A stretch of 64,000 nt of DNA from Neodiprion pinetum (GCF_021155775.2 NC_060235.2:16207193-16271192); one strand, 5' to 3'. Shown: positions 45,703 to 58,789, counted from the stretch's first letter. Notes: generated from the sequence alone by a model not told the origin. Translations and numbers: made by a program.

Positions 45703-48199
45703 GAACGAGAATAAAGTGAGAAATGTGGTGGAGGGGGCTGCGGGCTGAAATCACCAAGTGCAGGCAAGTAATTGACACACGATGCAGCTCGTGGAAAAGT
45801 TTCAGCCCGTCGGTTGGAAGGGTAAAACATTTCGCGTCACCCCTCAAACGTTTCCTGATCGTGTAACCTTGCCTTCCCGTTTCAGTTCAGACCCTCGCCG
45901 CTCGCGGCCTCCTCGCCTGTTCCGTTTCGTTTCATTCTCTTCCCTTCTCTCCTCTCCCCCCAGACTCGCCTCGTTCCCCTCCTGAAGCGACGCCACGCAC
46001 TCTTTCCCCTTCACCATCTCCGCTTCTTTTTCCTTCCCTCCTTCGTCGAGACCTTCTCCCCTCCCCCACACCTTCCTTTCCTCCCTCCCCGCTCGATGGG
46101 CTAGCCTGCGACCAATCACAAAGAAGGATCGCTTCGCCCTCGGTACATGGGAAGCCCTTCTTCTTTTCCCGCACCTTCTACGTGTAATGCACCGCATGAA
46201 AAATCCCGTGTGGTGCGTATCTGTTGGACGTAAGGGTGCGGATGGAAGAGGAAGGGAGAAACGAGTTACCTAGGTCCGCGATTAAGGTGGTATAGGTACA
46301 AGGGGCGGGGGCGCGCCCCATCGTCATTCCGCAGGTTCGGGTACAGGTAGACATCAGGATTTGGATGTCTCAAGGTACCTGAATAATGGGACAGGCTGAA
46401 ACTTATAGCAGCCAAGCGTCCTAATGTTCGTTCGAATAAGGTAGGTACCTAATGAAGTCCGAAAATTAAAATTTTGCGAAATACCTCGAACCCCCAATAC
46501 TTTTGCAGAACAATGAGGATGAAACTGAACTGCATTTTTCTATCTCCAAAAGTTTAACACGTATGGCTGCCGACTCTGGTTGCTAGCTTCAGCTTCATAA
46601 ATAATGGAACTGTAATTTAACGTATTTCAGGACGTGGCTTTTTCTCTAACTGCTTGCGGCATCGACGTCAGGGCATAAGGCATGTCATAACAGGAAGAAA
46701 AGAATATTCCGATATGTGTCAAACCTTTTGCTTGGGAGCATATATAGGTCATGGGATATGGATATGATCTGGACATTTACTGCAGGTAAAGAACGACAGG
46801 GTAGAATAATTTTCGGTGATACAATGATGTATGGTCGGTAGAAATATACCATATATACCCGCAAAGTATGACCATGCGATTATTAAGGCATCGTTATCGT
46901 ATATAAATGGAAAGAGGAGTAAGGTGATCTCTATGCCACGCGGAGTCTACGCGCGGCGGTCCGTTCCAGTTTCTCGTTTTTTGATAATCATTCCAAATGG
47001 AAGGTCTGACGACAGTGTTCTTCTATCTACGTTGTGAAAGCCACAATTAATAAATGATTCCGAGAACCAGCGCTCCAAATTTTATTAAGTGCCATTGGGT
47101 TTTATAGAGGGAATCATAGCGCGACGGGCGAGTTCAGCGGGAAAAACCTCGTCCAGAAAACACCGTTAGTTTGCGCAATTTTATAGTTTGCCGAAAACTT
47201 ATTGCACCCTTTTGTTCGGTCGACATTCCCTCGAATGCTCGTAGATTTGCTTTTGAGAAAAACTGTTCGGCCGGTCGTTCGCAGGACCATTATGTCGGTA
47301 GACCGTACCGACTACATCTGCACGAGGTGAAGTGTCGATCAGTATACTAACCCAACATAGGGCGACATTTTATAATCCATATTCTATAATTATAGAATGA
47401 GTTTCGATAGGCGGGCGTCATTGACGAGCAAGACCTCACAGGGATCACGACTGGTTGCGTTGATACCAATGTGTCGAAACGTATTACACATTCCAGGATT
47501 CCTGGTATCATTCCTTGCAGGTTGTGCATTACAGTCCCAGAATGGAAGTAGCATTCTCGGTTTTCCTGGAGATTCGAGTGCATCGAGAGTCGAAAACTCG
47601 CGGTGGCGACATGAACACCGAGAATATGACATTGACAGTCTCCCTCTTCATAGTCCCCTGATCCGCATCGGTGCCTGGCGGGTATAAATATATGTAATCT
47701 GCGGTTCACACTCTATCCCATATAAGTGTATCGGCTCGTGCCAACCATCATCGTTTGATGAAATTGCCCTAATTCGTTTCGAAAGAGTCGACATTCGCGT
47801 TTCGCGTTACAGTACCTATACATGCAACGCTGAAACCGCGTGCATGGCTTGTGCACGTGATAAAATGGCGTTGGATTAAAACCCCTGCTCACGAGGCTGT
47901 AAATTGATCGGCTAGTCGGATAACCGAGCTGAGGCTTGTACGATCGAATCTGTTATCCTTGAAGATGATTTCCGAGGAAGAAAAGTCGATCCGATCCGTA
48001 GCGAAAATCGCGGGATCGCTACATGCTGCGAGATCTCCTCCGCGCAGGATCAGCCGGCGCTCTGTTCCAGGCTGCGATGTTTCTTCCTTCCTGCCGGACA
48101 AGACGCACCGCATTACGTACCTCCGCGTTAGTTTAATCGGGTCTCGCAGTTTCCGTTTAAATGTTGGTATCGCGTAGCTCGGGCAGCCAACTAGGTAGA

Positions 48200-48913
48200 C
48201 GCTGAGCGCAGATTCTCACGAAGAAAAGCGAGTGGCCGAGGCACACATGTGAACGAACACGCATTATCGTCGCAAGCAAAGGCGAGACGAGACGAGGCGA
48301 GGCAAGGTAGGTATGCAGTAAGTTAAGCGAGCGCGGGCAGATATATCCCTCGGCAACGTCCGTCGGGGTTCGTGCATTTCCGCGGTAGCGAGGCGGGGTT
48401 TAGGCGGGGTCGATACGATACGGTTTGGTACAGTAAGTGCGGGTATCGAACTATATCAAAAAGTTTATATCAGTGGTGGAGACCCAGCGGCAGCGCGGTG
48501 TGTATATTCGGGTTTTAATACGCGACCGATGAAAATCATCATCATCCACCGGTGACGACGGCGAGGCTGGTGCGCGCTCGATGAATTATTTCGAGTATAC
48601 AACCGTCGTCCTACCGTTTGAGAGGCGTCGCTCGGTTTTGGCGCTTATTCGCTCTTTAAATCCCGTGTGCTGAGACGTGAGCCAGTGCTGCAGAAGCCAC
48701 GATGGTGCGGCGGTACGTCGAGGGTTCTTTGGATCGGGCCTTGAGGCAGTCGGCGGCGTTGCCGCACCTACCGTTCCTAGCATAACAAGTATTCCGAGAC
48801 CAGTGAGCGAGCGAGCCAACGAGTGAAGTTCCAAGCGAACGCGAGCGCTCTACGTCGTTGCCACATCTACCCCGAGGAGCTTACGGCTCGGGCTTACTGA
48901 TTTTTCTGCGCTG
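48200..48913 (+). promoter_or_regulatory. probable promoter and 5'UTR exon of the second Polycomb RING gene
   Basis: This CpG-rich stretch ends at a strong donor (CTG|GTAAGC) at 48913. The next acceptor, TGATTACAG at 51301, lies 11 bases upstream of the start codon ATGGCC at 51313. Joining them gives a normal 5'UTR with a 2.4-kb intron. The transcription start is not resolved; it should lie within this CpG-rich segment. Confidence 0.55.
48702..48785 (+). other. possible upstream open reading frame
   Basis: A 27-codon frame starting CCACGATGG (good start context) and ending TAA lies wholly in the putative 5'UTR exon of the second Polycomb gene. It could dampen translation. No evidence of selection is available. 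Confidence 0.3.
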
Positions 48914-51312
48914 GTAAGCTTGTAGTAACAACAGCCTTCCTACGATCGGTTTTTTGTTTATGCTAATTTTTTTTTTTTAAAACTTCTTTTTTTTCCCATC
49001 GATATTTTTCTGTTTTTTTTTTTTTTTCTCTCTATTTACTTTTCCTTCCTTCTTCAAATTGTCTCGTTGTTGCTTGTTTACCCATGCCGTTAATTGGTAT
49101 GACGGTTGATATAATTTGTTATTTATTACGTATACATCTAATACGAAATAGTTGATCCATTAAGGATGGGGATACCTAGTATATGTAGCGCACATTTGCC
49201 AATGTATTCGATACGTATATACGCGTGCAAAAAGTTCGCACAAATTCAACATTGAATCGTTCTATTATTTCCTTTTGTTTTGCTTTTTCTTGTATACGAT
49301 ACTGCTGCTGAGAATTTTTATCGAATCTAACCGCAGGTGGTCTAGATAATTAACGTTTTATCTCCGAAATCAGCTGTTTTTCTCTTACTCGTAGTCAATT
49401 TGCATTTTTGATTTTCTGCTTTTATTTCCGGACATTGTCGTTCATTTGTTCGCTTTATCCGTTCGTCGAATAGTTGCTAATTTTCGACGACTGCTCCGTA
49501 AGTGGGCTACAACGAGTATTGTCACAATTACTCGTTGCGAGTCACGTGTTCACATGTCACCTAATTTCTATGCAAATTTTATTATTTGCTTCCATCTTGT
49601 TTACGATACAACGCAGTATCTCGCTGCACTTAATTACGCGAACGGACGTCTTCTGCCAAAGCGTAATGATTTAAAAAATTTCTTTAAACCAAACATCTCA
49701 TGCTCCCTTATCGCAATCAAATTTATAATACGCAAAAAGAAGCATCCCCTTTAAGCGCGATCGAGCCTAAAGACGCAAACAGGCTGCAGACCACCCTTCG
49801 AGATATCGAGTCACGAGAATTTGCGTAATTTCCATAAAACTACACATAGATACAACGATTGACAATTACCATACACCAATGCATAATTACACACGTCCCA
49901 ACGGATTCCGCGTTGTTCGAGTATAAAAATGATACAAACACCGTGCATTTTCTGCGGGCATAAGAAGGTCTACAAATTGCTACAGGTCGTATCAGGGATC
50001 GGATAGTCACGTGCCATTTGACCACGTGTCAGCCAGGGCTGTAACACCATATGCAGCAGCAATACTGCACACATACGTACATTCCGTCAACTGCATGCGG
50101 TCGGTGTACGTAACAGTAAGGTGGAGGCGGGTAGGAAGGGTGCGGGGCACGGTGTGAAGAAATGGTGAAAAATGACGCGGGAATATCTGATTACCGCTTA
50201 CGTAGTCCGCAGTTTGCGAGTTCATTTTTTTTTATTCTCGTTACACGCTTCTGTAAACGCGATACCGAGGTTCGAATGATGCGAACTTCAAAATAGCAGC
50301 AGTCCGTGCCAACGGCATCGTGAAAATTATTGATAACGAGAAACGCAGGAAACCCACGTAAATCGATGCGATTCGAGTCGCAAGTTATGCCGTCGCGTTC
50401 GAACAGGGTATACATACGCACATTCTCCGTATGGACATTGCGATAGTGCACGCATGTGCGGATCGAGAGGTATATAATACGTGGGTTGTTGCGGGGCATT
50501 ACCCGAGTATAGACCTACGCGTACAGGGTGAAACGGCAACGTGCGGGGATGATGTGTCAGCCAGCCCTCTATATCGGTTATCCCTAGTCGCTAACTGCAC
50601 GAGGCAACGCTCTCGTATACCTATATACACCTACGATATGCACACGCGTGCATGTATATACACATATGTATTCCAGTCATGGACAGAATCTTGCGTATCC
50701 ACCCTCGCAAAATCCATGCAACCCCTGCAACCTGCAACGTCATGTGCACGGACGTGTATATATATATATATATGAGTAAAGGCAATATCAAAGTATTGGT
50801 GAACGTAATTTTCGACTGTTATTGTATAATACTGCACGGTATAGATAGGTATACAAATGCCGCCAGCAGCATCATGCACTTGCGCAGATCACCCCGGGGT
50901 CATTCGGAGCGGATCCGAATCCAGATCATCGTCGTGTACTGTTTCACGTAGGCACACCTACATATGCGAGAGATACTAGGCACACGTGTCCAGGGACAGC
51001 GACTCGAGAGTCTACCAGCGATGCTTGTTATAGGTGCTAATTGTAGGCCGCCAAGATGCGTCGACTCCCGAACGAACTGCTAACGCTGGTATATAGGGTA
51101 CGTTACACGTCGGGATTGAAAATTGCTAGTACAAGAAAGAGGAGCTGCAGCCTGGATGCTGCAGGGTATGAAAAGAACTGGGAATTGTGAAAATACTCAC
51201 GCCACATATATGTATTGTGAAAAACCGTTCGGAATTCCACGATCCAACGGCTTTTAGCTATCTGACTTGTTTCCTTTATATTTTATCATCTCTGATTACA
51301 GGAGTAAACGAG
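48914..51312 (+). other. 5'UTR intron of the second Polycomb gene
   Basis: No coding exon seen. It contains T-rich runs (48965-49030) and a short TA microsatellite near 50757-50773. Confidence 0.45.
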
Positions 51313-54300
51313 ATGGCCGTGGCCGACGGGACGAGGAAACCATTGGTCAAAGATTTACACGACCACATCGTGTGCCCGCTGTGTCGCGGGTATCTGATAG
51401 ATGCGACTACGCTGGTCGAATGTCTGCATTCCTGTTAGTATGAAAATCAATCCCACGCACGCAATAGTATAGACGCATAGTCTGGCAAGTACGAGTGACA
51501 AGGATTGCTGTACGAGAATCGAGCCCATAAACGTACACTTATAAATTTTCCTCTTACAGGGACTGTATAATTGTCTCAACATGATACGTAGGGTGATTTC
51601 GGGTGAGATGCCAGGCGTAGATACAAAGAGATGGCCTACGGTGCTGTCCAGTACAGCGAGGTACGTTAGAAAGTATACCGTCGGCCATCTCTTACCTGTG
51701 ACCATCTCGCCCGGAATTGCCCTAAAAGTAGAAAAGAAAACAGAAAGTTTCAACTTTGCTAACCGAAATGGATGTAATAATGTTGGATATTGACAAACGT
51801 TACGACTGCACTAGCGTATGGTGTATAGGCCGGGTTAGGTATTGTACGTATAGTATAATACCGCATCAGCATTTGCCGTGCACGAGGGGGGTTTCGGTGT
51901 AGCTAATTCATTTTCGATGGCCGGGGGTTTGGGTATGGCTGGGGTGGGTGTGGGTGTGGGCGCGGACGCGGGTCGGGTGTTAAAAATGGCTGACGCTGGG
52001 GTTGGTTTGCCTCCGTTTGATCAGTTTGCAGGGGTTGCATCGTTCGCCGTCTTGGTAGCGGTGCTCGGGCCTGTCCGGTCTGCGGCGCGCTGACGCTTCC
52101 GCCTCTGTTGCCGGACCTGGCCCTGCAGCATCTCGTCTACTTGGCCGTGCCGGGACTCTACCGCTCGGAATTGGAGAGAAGACGTCACTTCCGCTTGGTG
52201 AATCCCCAGTGTCCGCCGCCCGCCCCGCCCCTCGGCGGCCTAACGTTGACCCTCGACGACGCGGTGAGTCTAAGCCTCTGCGAGATTGTGAACACGGACG
52301 ACGTCGTCGCGGCTGCGGAGGAACCGCGCCGGCGACGGCGACGCCCGCGGCCAACGACGGAAAACGGCAACGACGTCGGCGAGCTGGTGCATGAATACGC
52401 CGATGAGGAGAATTCGAATGGCAGGGGACAAATCAGGTACCTCAAATGTCCCGCCGGCGTCACCGTCAGACATTTGGTCAGACTTTTGGCCCTAAAACGT
52501 GGGTGGGGCGATGCCGAGGCTAAATTACCCCTCAAGAGGATCGAGATGTTGTACGAATATCCTAAAGTCCAACCCTCGCTTCCCGACAAGAATTATACCG
52601 GTAAGCCGGATATGCGACCCCTCGAACTTTCCTGGACTCTACTCGACCTCGCGTGCATCTTCAAGTGGGACAAGGTGAGCGATATATTCTTTATCAGGAC
52701 TAACACTTATTCACATATACCTATACCAACCTACAAAACGCCTAGCGTTTCCATATTTCCACTGAATTCGAAGAATTCGACATTTCGTTTTCAACACAAC
52801 TGTAGGTATATATCGTTATAAAAATCGATACTTTAATTAAACGTGAATTATGTAGAGAAAAAAATGTGGCCATGAGAAATGAGATTTCTTCGACGACTTT
52901 AACTTTGCCGTGAGAATAGTCACGCTGAGAAAAGAGTTTGTTCAAGCTACTAACAAACGTATATTTGGATATGGCTAAATAAATGTTTCGTTATTATTAT
53001 AAAATTTTAGTTGAGCCAAGTATGACTATTGTTAACTATTATAAAAATTCTACCGATCATTATTTGACTTGACAAAATATGATAATAATAACAAAACATC
53101 TATTTTGCCATGTACAAATGTACGTTTGTTAACAGTCCTAAATAAACTCATTTCTCGGTGCAAGATCGGTTACGTCAGTTCAGTATTTTTATGCGCACTT
53201 GTCTCTAGGAAAAATATCCCCGACCATGCACTGAGAAAAATTTCAGTTGTTACAGTAGGTGGAAAAATTGGGTAAAACAGGTATCGTTAAAAAAAACTGT
53301 TTAAATGTTGTCGGGATTACGAAAAACGAGGTACACGTAACCATTTTGCGCTATCGTCGATCCTTTTTTGATAATTGTAACGCAAAATCAGTTTGTTCGG
53401 TTTACTGTTCGGTGTACTTTTCATATTTAAATAAGGCTTTAGCGTCAATTTATCGTTGCACAAGCATTAAATTTTCGCAACAGTTACAAGAAAATATGGG
53501 AACAGCGATCGTAATGAGAAAGAATAGTAAGGGATACTAGACTTTCCGGTAACAGCTAGAAAACTTATTTTCATTTTGTACCTAGAACTATATTTTTCGA
53601 TTATGATAAAAAATGAAAATAGTTGAGAACTGAGCGGTAATCGGAACTAAAAATTTCTCTCAGTGTGCCCGTAGGCTTTTCTGGCCACCCTGCAGATAAA
53701 AACAAACTGTGAACACTGGGGGGGAAATCTGCGCTGCGACGCGACAACTCATGCACACAAATTTATGAGAAACCTGATGCTCTATAATTGTCGCCCTGCA
53801 CTAACCCCCTCGATTTTAGGAAACCCCAATGAAGTTGTACTACCGGGTAGTACAGCGATCGGAAGAAACGATACTCCAGCAGCAGTCAGGGTTACCGATA
53901 TCACTAAGTTCCTATAACAACACTGCCAACAACAATAACAGTACAATTGGAAACAATTCAAACGTGATGGAAAACGTCCAAAGACCGCCAACCCCACCGC
54001 CAAGTCCAAAGCAATCGTCTAATCCGGAAATGAGAACGTCGGTGCAGCCACAACCCGCACAGTTATCGAATACGTCGAAGCCAAGGTGCAAACCGACGAT
54101 AAAAAGTCTCGAAATATTAAAACCGGTAAGCGGTGTGGTGAGAAAAGTCAGCGAAGAACGAACGGAGTCTGAAATCCTTGTGGAAAATACGGAAGAAACG
54201 GCTCCCGCAGTCGTGGCAAAGTCCTTAAATCCGATTTCGGTCGAGCTGCCCGCGCCGCCGCAGCAGCAGCAGCAGCAATTGATAAGCAGCTGCGGCGTGC

Positions 54301-56192
54301 AGGAAACGGTCGCCCAATCGGTGGACGCGAACGGGTCTCCGGTGCCGAGTGGCGAGACGAACGGTGTAAAGATAAAAAAGCCGCGTTGCAAAGTTACGCC
54401 GGTGATGCGAGCCCCGGGACTCCAGGGAAGCTGCAGCGCCGCGGGTACGGTAAATTCTGGGGGAACGGAGAGCAACAAGAGCGGAAGAAAGTTGCCGAGG
54501 CTGGAGCACCACAAGCGGCGGAAACGACGGAACAAAAGATTGATAGCCGAAATAACGACGACGCCGAGGGAAGACCTGCTCAAACTGAAAGTCCGACTGA
54601 CTCCGTGCCCGCCTAGGGTCACATCCAGCTCCGGAAGCGCCAAGGAGAAGCTGCTGCAGATGAGAGCCGTACGCAGAGAGAAAATCAAAACCGGGACCGA
54701 ACGCCCCCAGACGCCGCCGCCCTCTCTGCCCCTGACACCGCCGCCGTCGGCCTCGATCGACGGATCGCCGATACTCCTCGGAACCGCGACGACTAACAAC
54801 GAAGAGACGGTCGTGGCTGAACAGCCCAGGATTGCGAAGGACTCGGTTGCGAACGCAGCGTCCGGCGGAGATCCTCTTCCGGCTCATCTGCAGGAGGAAA
54901 CGATCGAGCAAATAATAGACGGAATACCGGATGAGGTTGTCCGGGTTGCGCAGATCATGAATAAGAGCAGCGGTGTGAAGCCAATTGCCGCAGCGTCGCC
55001 GATCGAGGATCAGAAGAAGTGCTCCGGAGTTCAAGTTATTACCGTCGAGGATGAAGTTCAAGAGGTGCAGGAGTCGAAACAGCATAAGAAGAAGGACGTG
55101 CAGGAGACTGCGAAGAAGAAAAGCATCTTCAAGGTCGAGGATCGTGACCAGCGCGAGGGGGTCGAGTCAGCAACGAGCGTGGTTGGAGTGTGCGAGAAAC
55201 CCGAGGAGAAACCGAAGGACGAAGAAGTGCTGCGAAGACTCGGACTGGTGGCGATAAGCGAAGCGAGCAAGACGCTTCAGGACAAGATCCGCAACTCTCA
55301 AAGCAGCGGCGGCGGCGGCGGCGCCGGCGGAGGGATAGACTATCATCGTGAGTCCTTGGAGAGACAGCTACGGGAGAGCAAAGCGAACCGGGTGCGAAGC
55401 CTGCTCGCTGAGAAGCAAATGCGCGATGCGCTGAAGAGCATAATGTCGAAGTCGAAGCCGGGGGGCCTGCAGGCGGGCTCGAGCAACGGACCCAAGAAGG
55501 GGCCGCCGCCCCTGGCGCCGCTGACCCTGAAGCAGGGCTTCTCGGTGCCGCCGAAAAGCGCGCACCCGGTACAGACGAAGGTGAACCCTCACCACGTCGG
55601 GCTGATCTCATCGTCAGCTAGGAGCCGCGGCGCCGGTTCCAAGATCGAAAAGCCCCTTGATCTGAGCAGCGGGGCGAACAACGCTCTGGATCTTTCGCCG
55701 ACCCCGAGCTGCAGCAACCCGGTCATAACGAGCACGACCTACTCGACCTCGCCTGCAGCTCCGCCGACGGCGAGCAAGCCGACGCCGACGACGACGGCCC
55801 GCGGAGTCGTTGGCGCCGACAAGTCGCCGGAGCGGGACGTCAAGAAGAATCAGGATCTGAATTTGCGGACGCTTTCCGACGCCGCGGTATCTCTCCTGAG
55901 GACCAGCCCTACTCAGGCCAGCGCCGCTCCCTGCAATCCTACCCTCGATCATCAGGTGCAGAGAGTAACCGCCGCGAACAACTCGACGAACGTGCAGAGC
56001 AGCGGCAACAAGGTTGCTCTGCGCATACCTCAGCCTCATCAGAGAATATCCGGGTTCGGTAACGGGATGAAAATCAAACCGAACCTAGCTGTCAGGCACA
56101 TTCCAAATCCTCAAGCCTTTGTCGCCTCGCAGTATAACAGGAATCAGAGGACGTCTACGGGCTTTTTTACCGCTCAACAACAGCCTCCTTAA
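51313..56192 (+). CDS. second Polycomb RING-finger protein, Psc/Su(z)2 paralogue
   Basis: Three coding exons, 51313-51433, 52025-52674 and 53820-56192, give 1047 residues. The C3HC4 RING (CPLCRGYLIDATTLVECLHS, FCRGC, ACPVC) lies at about residues 21-62, followed by LQHLVYLAVPGLYRSELERR, TLTLDDAVSLSL, and a RAWUL domain (RYLKCPAGVTVRHLVRLLAL to LSWTLLDLACIFKWDK) interrupted by an Arg-rich insert and a GKPDM loop. ETPMKLYYRVVQ opens a long disordered tail with Pro-rich (RPPTPPPSP), PLDLS (about 866), ALDLS and LRIPQP (about 990) motifs. Intron positions at HS|FC and before (E/N)-x-PM are the same as in the Psc-like gene; the two introns between them are absent. It is probably a PRC1 subunit. 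It is too diverged to call Psc or Su(z)2 firmly. Confidence 0.92.
51589..51724. mobile_element. 136-bp foldback element in the RING-splitting intron
   Basis: The left arm TAGGGTGATTTCGGGTGAGA and the reverse-complemented right arm TAGGGCAATTCCGGGCGAGA are similar, and the inner AGAGATGGCC(T/G)ACGG blocks also pair, so the whole element can fold into a hairpin. It lies in the first coding intron of the second Polycomb gene. No clear target duplication. Confidence 0.7.
53229..53665. mobile_element. MITE with CACTGAGA ends
   Basis: The left end CACTGAGAAAAATTTCAGTT and the reverse-complemented right end CACTGAGAGAAATTTTTAGT match over about 20 bp. The interior is non-coding. It sits in the last intron of the second Polycomb gene, just upstream of its large final exon. 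Confidence 0.65.
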
Positions 56193-57434
56193 TTATCGCA
56201 GGAATTTATCCGGCATCGTCCTTACAAACGATAGACAGTCACAGTCCGACATATCCCCTGTACTTTTCCTCGTGCGTTTAGTTTTTTTTTGCATTTGCAT
56301 TTGCATTTGCATTTGCTTTCCAGTATATTCGCATGATCCTTATATGCTTTGGACAAGGAAATATGTATGCGCAACTTATGTATGACACCAGTTGTTACGA
56401 GTATCCTTATATTATTTATGTATAATTACCGTGGCTCTATAAACATGAAACTGCAATTTAATTTTATCACTGTACCGAAGCAGTGGTATACGAAGCAAGG
56501 CGACGTAGACTATAATACTTATAATTCGTATATAGAACGAGAAGAAATACACATATACAAGTATAGTGTATGCCTACCTGTAACACATATTATACTATAT
56601 ACCTATACCTATATAACAGAGACGTGTTTACGTGTATAACTATTCGTCTATATGTATAATATAGAGATGCCAAAGAATGTCAAGAGAACGTGTGCAATGT
56701 CGTAGTGCAATCTAACTATAATTAGTAATGATAATTGAAGAGAAAAGGAAGAGAAAAAAAACTTAGAAACAAAAATTTCAAAAACAAAAATACAAAAACA
56801 AACTAATATCCAATGTTATTATTATGTAATATGATATATACATAAATGAATACCAACATATATTCCTATTTATAAATCCTATATTGGTATAATGATATGC
56901 GAAAGCGCCTATATAAGTATAATGTCTAGTGTACACTGGAAAATTTTAATCCATGCGTCAATGATTTATTTATTTTTTTTTTCCAAGCCCATATGTTGCA
57001 GACTTGGTTTATCCTTTGTTTCAAACCTGGTTTCGTAATATTCATCATATGTTATACAAACTCAACCGGATCTTTGATCCTCGTGCATTTATTGATATGT
57101 ATGGTATACTTGAAACATAAAGAATTATTTTGCGAATGGCAAAACGCGTGAGATAAACTTCAACAACATAAAGAAAGTTAGTAAATAGGAAAATAATATG
57201 GATTTTACTTTCACCGCACGTTTGGATGCATAATCATCGAATAGAAACCCTAATATGAAAAGAATCGTGAAGGAAAATTAAATCCGAAAGAAAAAACAGA
57301 AAAACAAATCTAATGTACTTTATAACATGTCAAATTTGATTGGCTCTAAGTTTTGGGATCCTGTTCTCATATTTCCCAATATTCTCGAAACAATATATAA
57401 ACTTATAGGTACGTACATTGTACGTACATCTACA

Positions 57435-57921
57435 TTAGGGTAGTCCTTACTTAGGGCTGGAATTAATTTTATCATTCAGCCCCCAAATCGACTCCAAATA
57501 ATTCAAAACCAATTTCCGAATTGTTTCAGATTTTTATCTCCACTCTAACCCCTGTATGTAAGAGGCTGGATTTCCCCATTTGAAATACACGTGTTTCGGC
57601 TATATTCTTAGTATATATTTTATTGTACGGGTATAAATTTAAAATAAAAGTGATACTTAGATGGTGTGCAATTCGTTTACATTGCCAAGTATGACGATGC
57701 AAACTTTTTATCAAATAGTATAAGCATCAAAGCCTACGAAACGCTTGCAGTTATAAATTTTTCTGCAAATTATTACTCTTACAATAAAATATTCACTGAG
57801 ACTATAGCCGAAAGGCGTTATTTCGAATGGGAAAATCCACCCTCGTACAAGGCTGCATGGGGTTAGCGTGGAAACAAAAATGTGACAAAATTAGGGAATT
57901 GTTGAGTAAGAACCGCCCTAA
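57435..57921. mobile_element. foldback MITE, copy 1 of family
   Basis: Ends TTAGGGTAGTCCTTACT at the left and, reverse-complemented, TTAGGGCGGTTCTTACT at the right. The two halves are long imperfect inverted repeats (for example GGATTTCCCC and TTTCGGCTATA blocks recur inverted). Flanks TCTACA and TCTACG suggest a 6-bp target duplication. Confidence 0.8.
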
Positions 57922-58512
57922 TCTACGTACACGCTTTGATGCGTCTGTATGATTAGATTGAATTACGAATCCATCATTAGACTGTGGTGAAAGAAATTTT
58001 TTCACTTTCGTATAATACACAAGAATGGGTAAGCAAAAAAAAATAAAAAATAACCCGCGACTTTAAAAAATTTAGAAAAGCATGTATGTGCGATACATGA
58101 TAGTAGTTACAGCGGTACAATAGCGCAAATTATGATTAAAATAATACCGATATATCGATACAAAAGTTGCAGTATAATAACATATTATAATAAGGTGCAG
58201 GGCAACGAGAATATTTTGTTACAGAGTAAATTTGAAGTTCCACTTTCCGGAAACGTATTATATACTTATGATATACACGTTATAATATCTACACAACCCG
58301 CGACCCAAGTTCCGTTTTAAAATTTTTATCACTATGTATTAAGGAAACCTATCTAGAATTTTTAGTAAGACGTACGTACGTGTGTACATATACATGTAAT
58401 GATAAATTATTATACCCTCCCGTTAATGGGTGAGGTAAAAAGGTATTATATATAATGTAATGATTCTCCGTACCTACCAAACATATTGTGTGTGTTTATA
58501 TATATGAATATA

Positions 58513-58633
58513 TATGTATACACACACGCACACACACACACATATATATATAATGATAACAATAATAGTTGTTATTATTATTATTGTTGTTGTTGTTATT
58601 ATTATTGTTATTATTATTATTATTATTATTATA
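58513..58633. repeat. compound CA / TA / TTA-TTG microsatellite
   Basis: CA repeat, then TA repeat, then about 20 units of TTA/TTG. Low complexity; frames across it are artefacts. Confidence 0.9.
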
Positions 58634-58789
58634 CAGGTATTTTATAAACTTGGCTATACCTACTGCAGTAATATTCAAAATATTACCGAATGTCTTTGTT
58701 TTGTTTATTTACCAATTTTTATTCATTGTTTTCTTTTTTATTACTCTCTCCCTTTCCACTGTTTAAGTTGAGCAATTTTAAATATTGAT

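Larger units (their letters stand above)
41414..48199. other. spacer between the two divergent Polycomb genes, left part
   Basis: No coding exon could be supported. It should contain the 5'UTR exon(s) and promoter of the Psc-like gene: on the minus strand an AG acceptor (TGTTTCAG) lies about 95 bp upstream of the start codon, so an upstream non-coding exon is expected. The stretch is rich in GA/CT tracts and in CpG-rich blocks around 43.1-44.1 and 45.8-46.2 kb. Long frames within those blocks are low-complexity and appear on both strands. Confidence 0.6.

Noticed and set aside
53912..55611. Long minus-strand frames of 160-295 codons within the last exon of the second Polycomb gene.
   Set aside because: They are antisense shadows of a GC-rich coding exon and have no family motifs; the plus strand has a continuous 791-codon frame.
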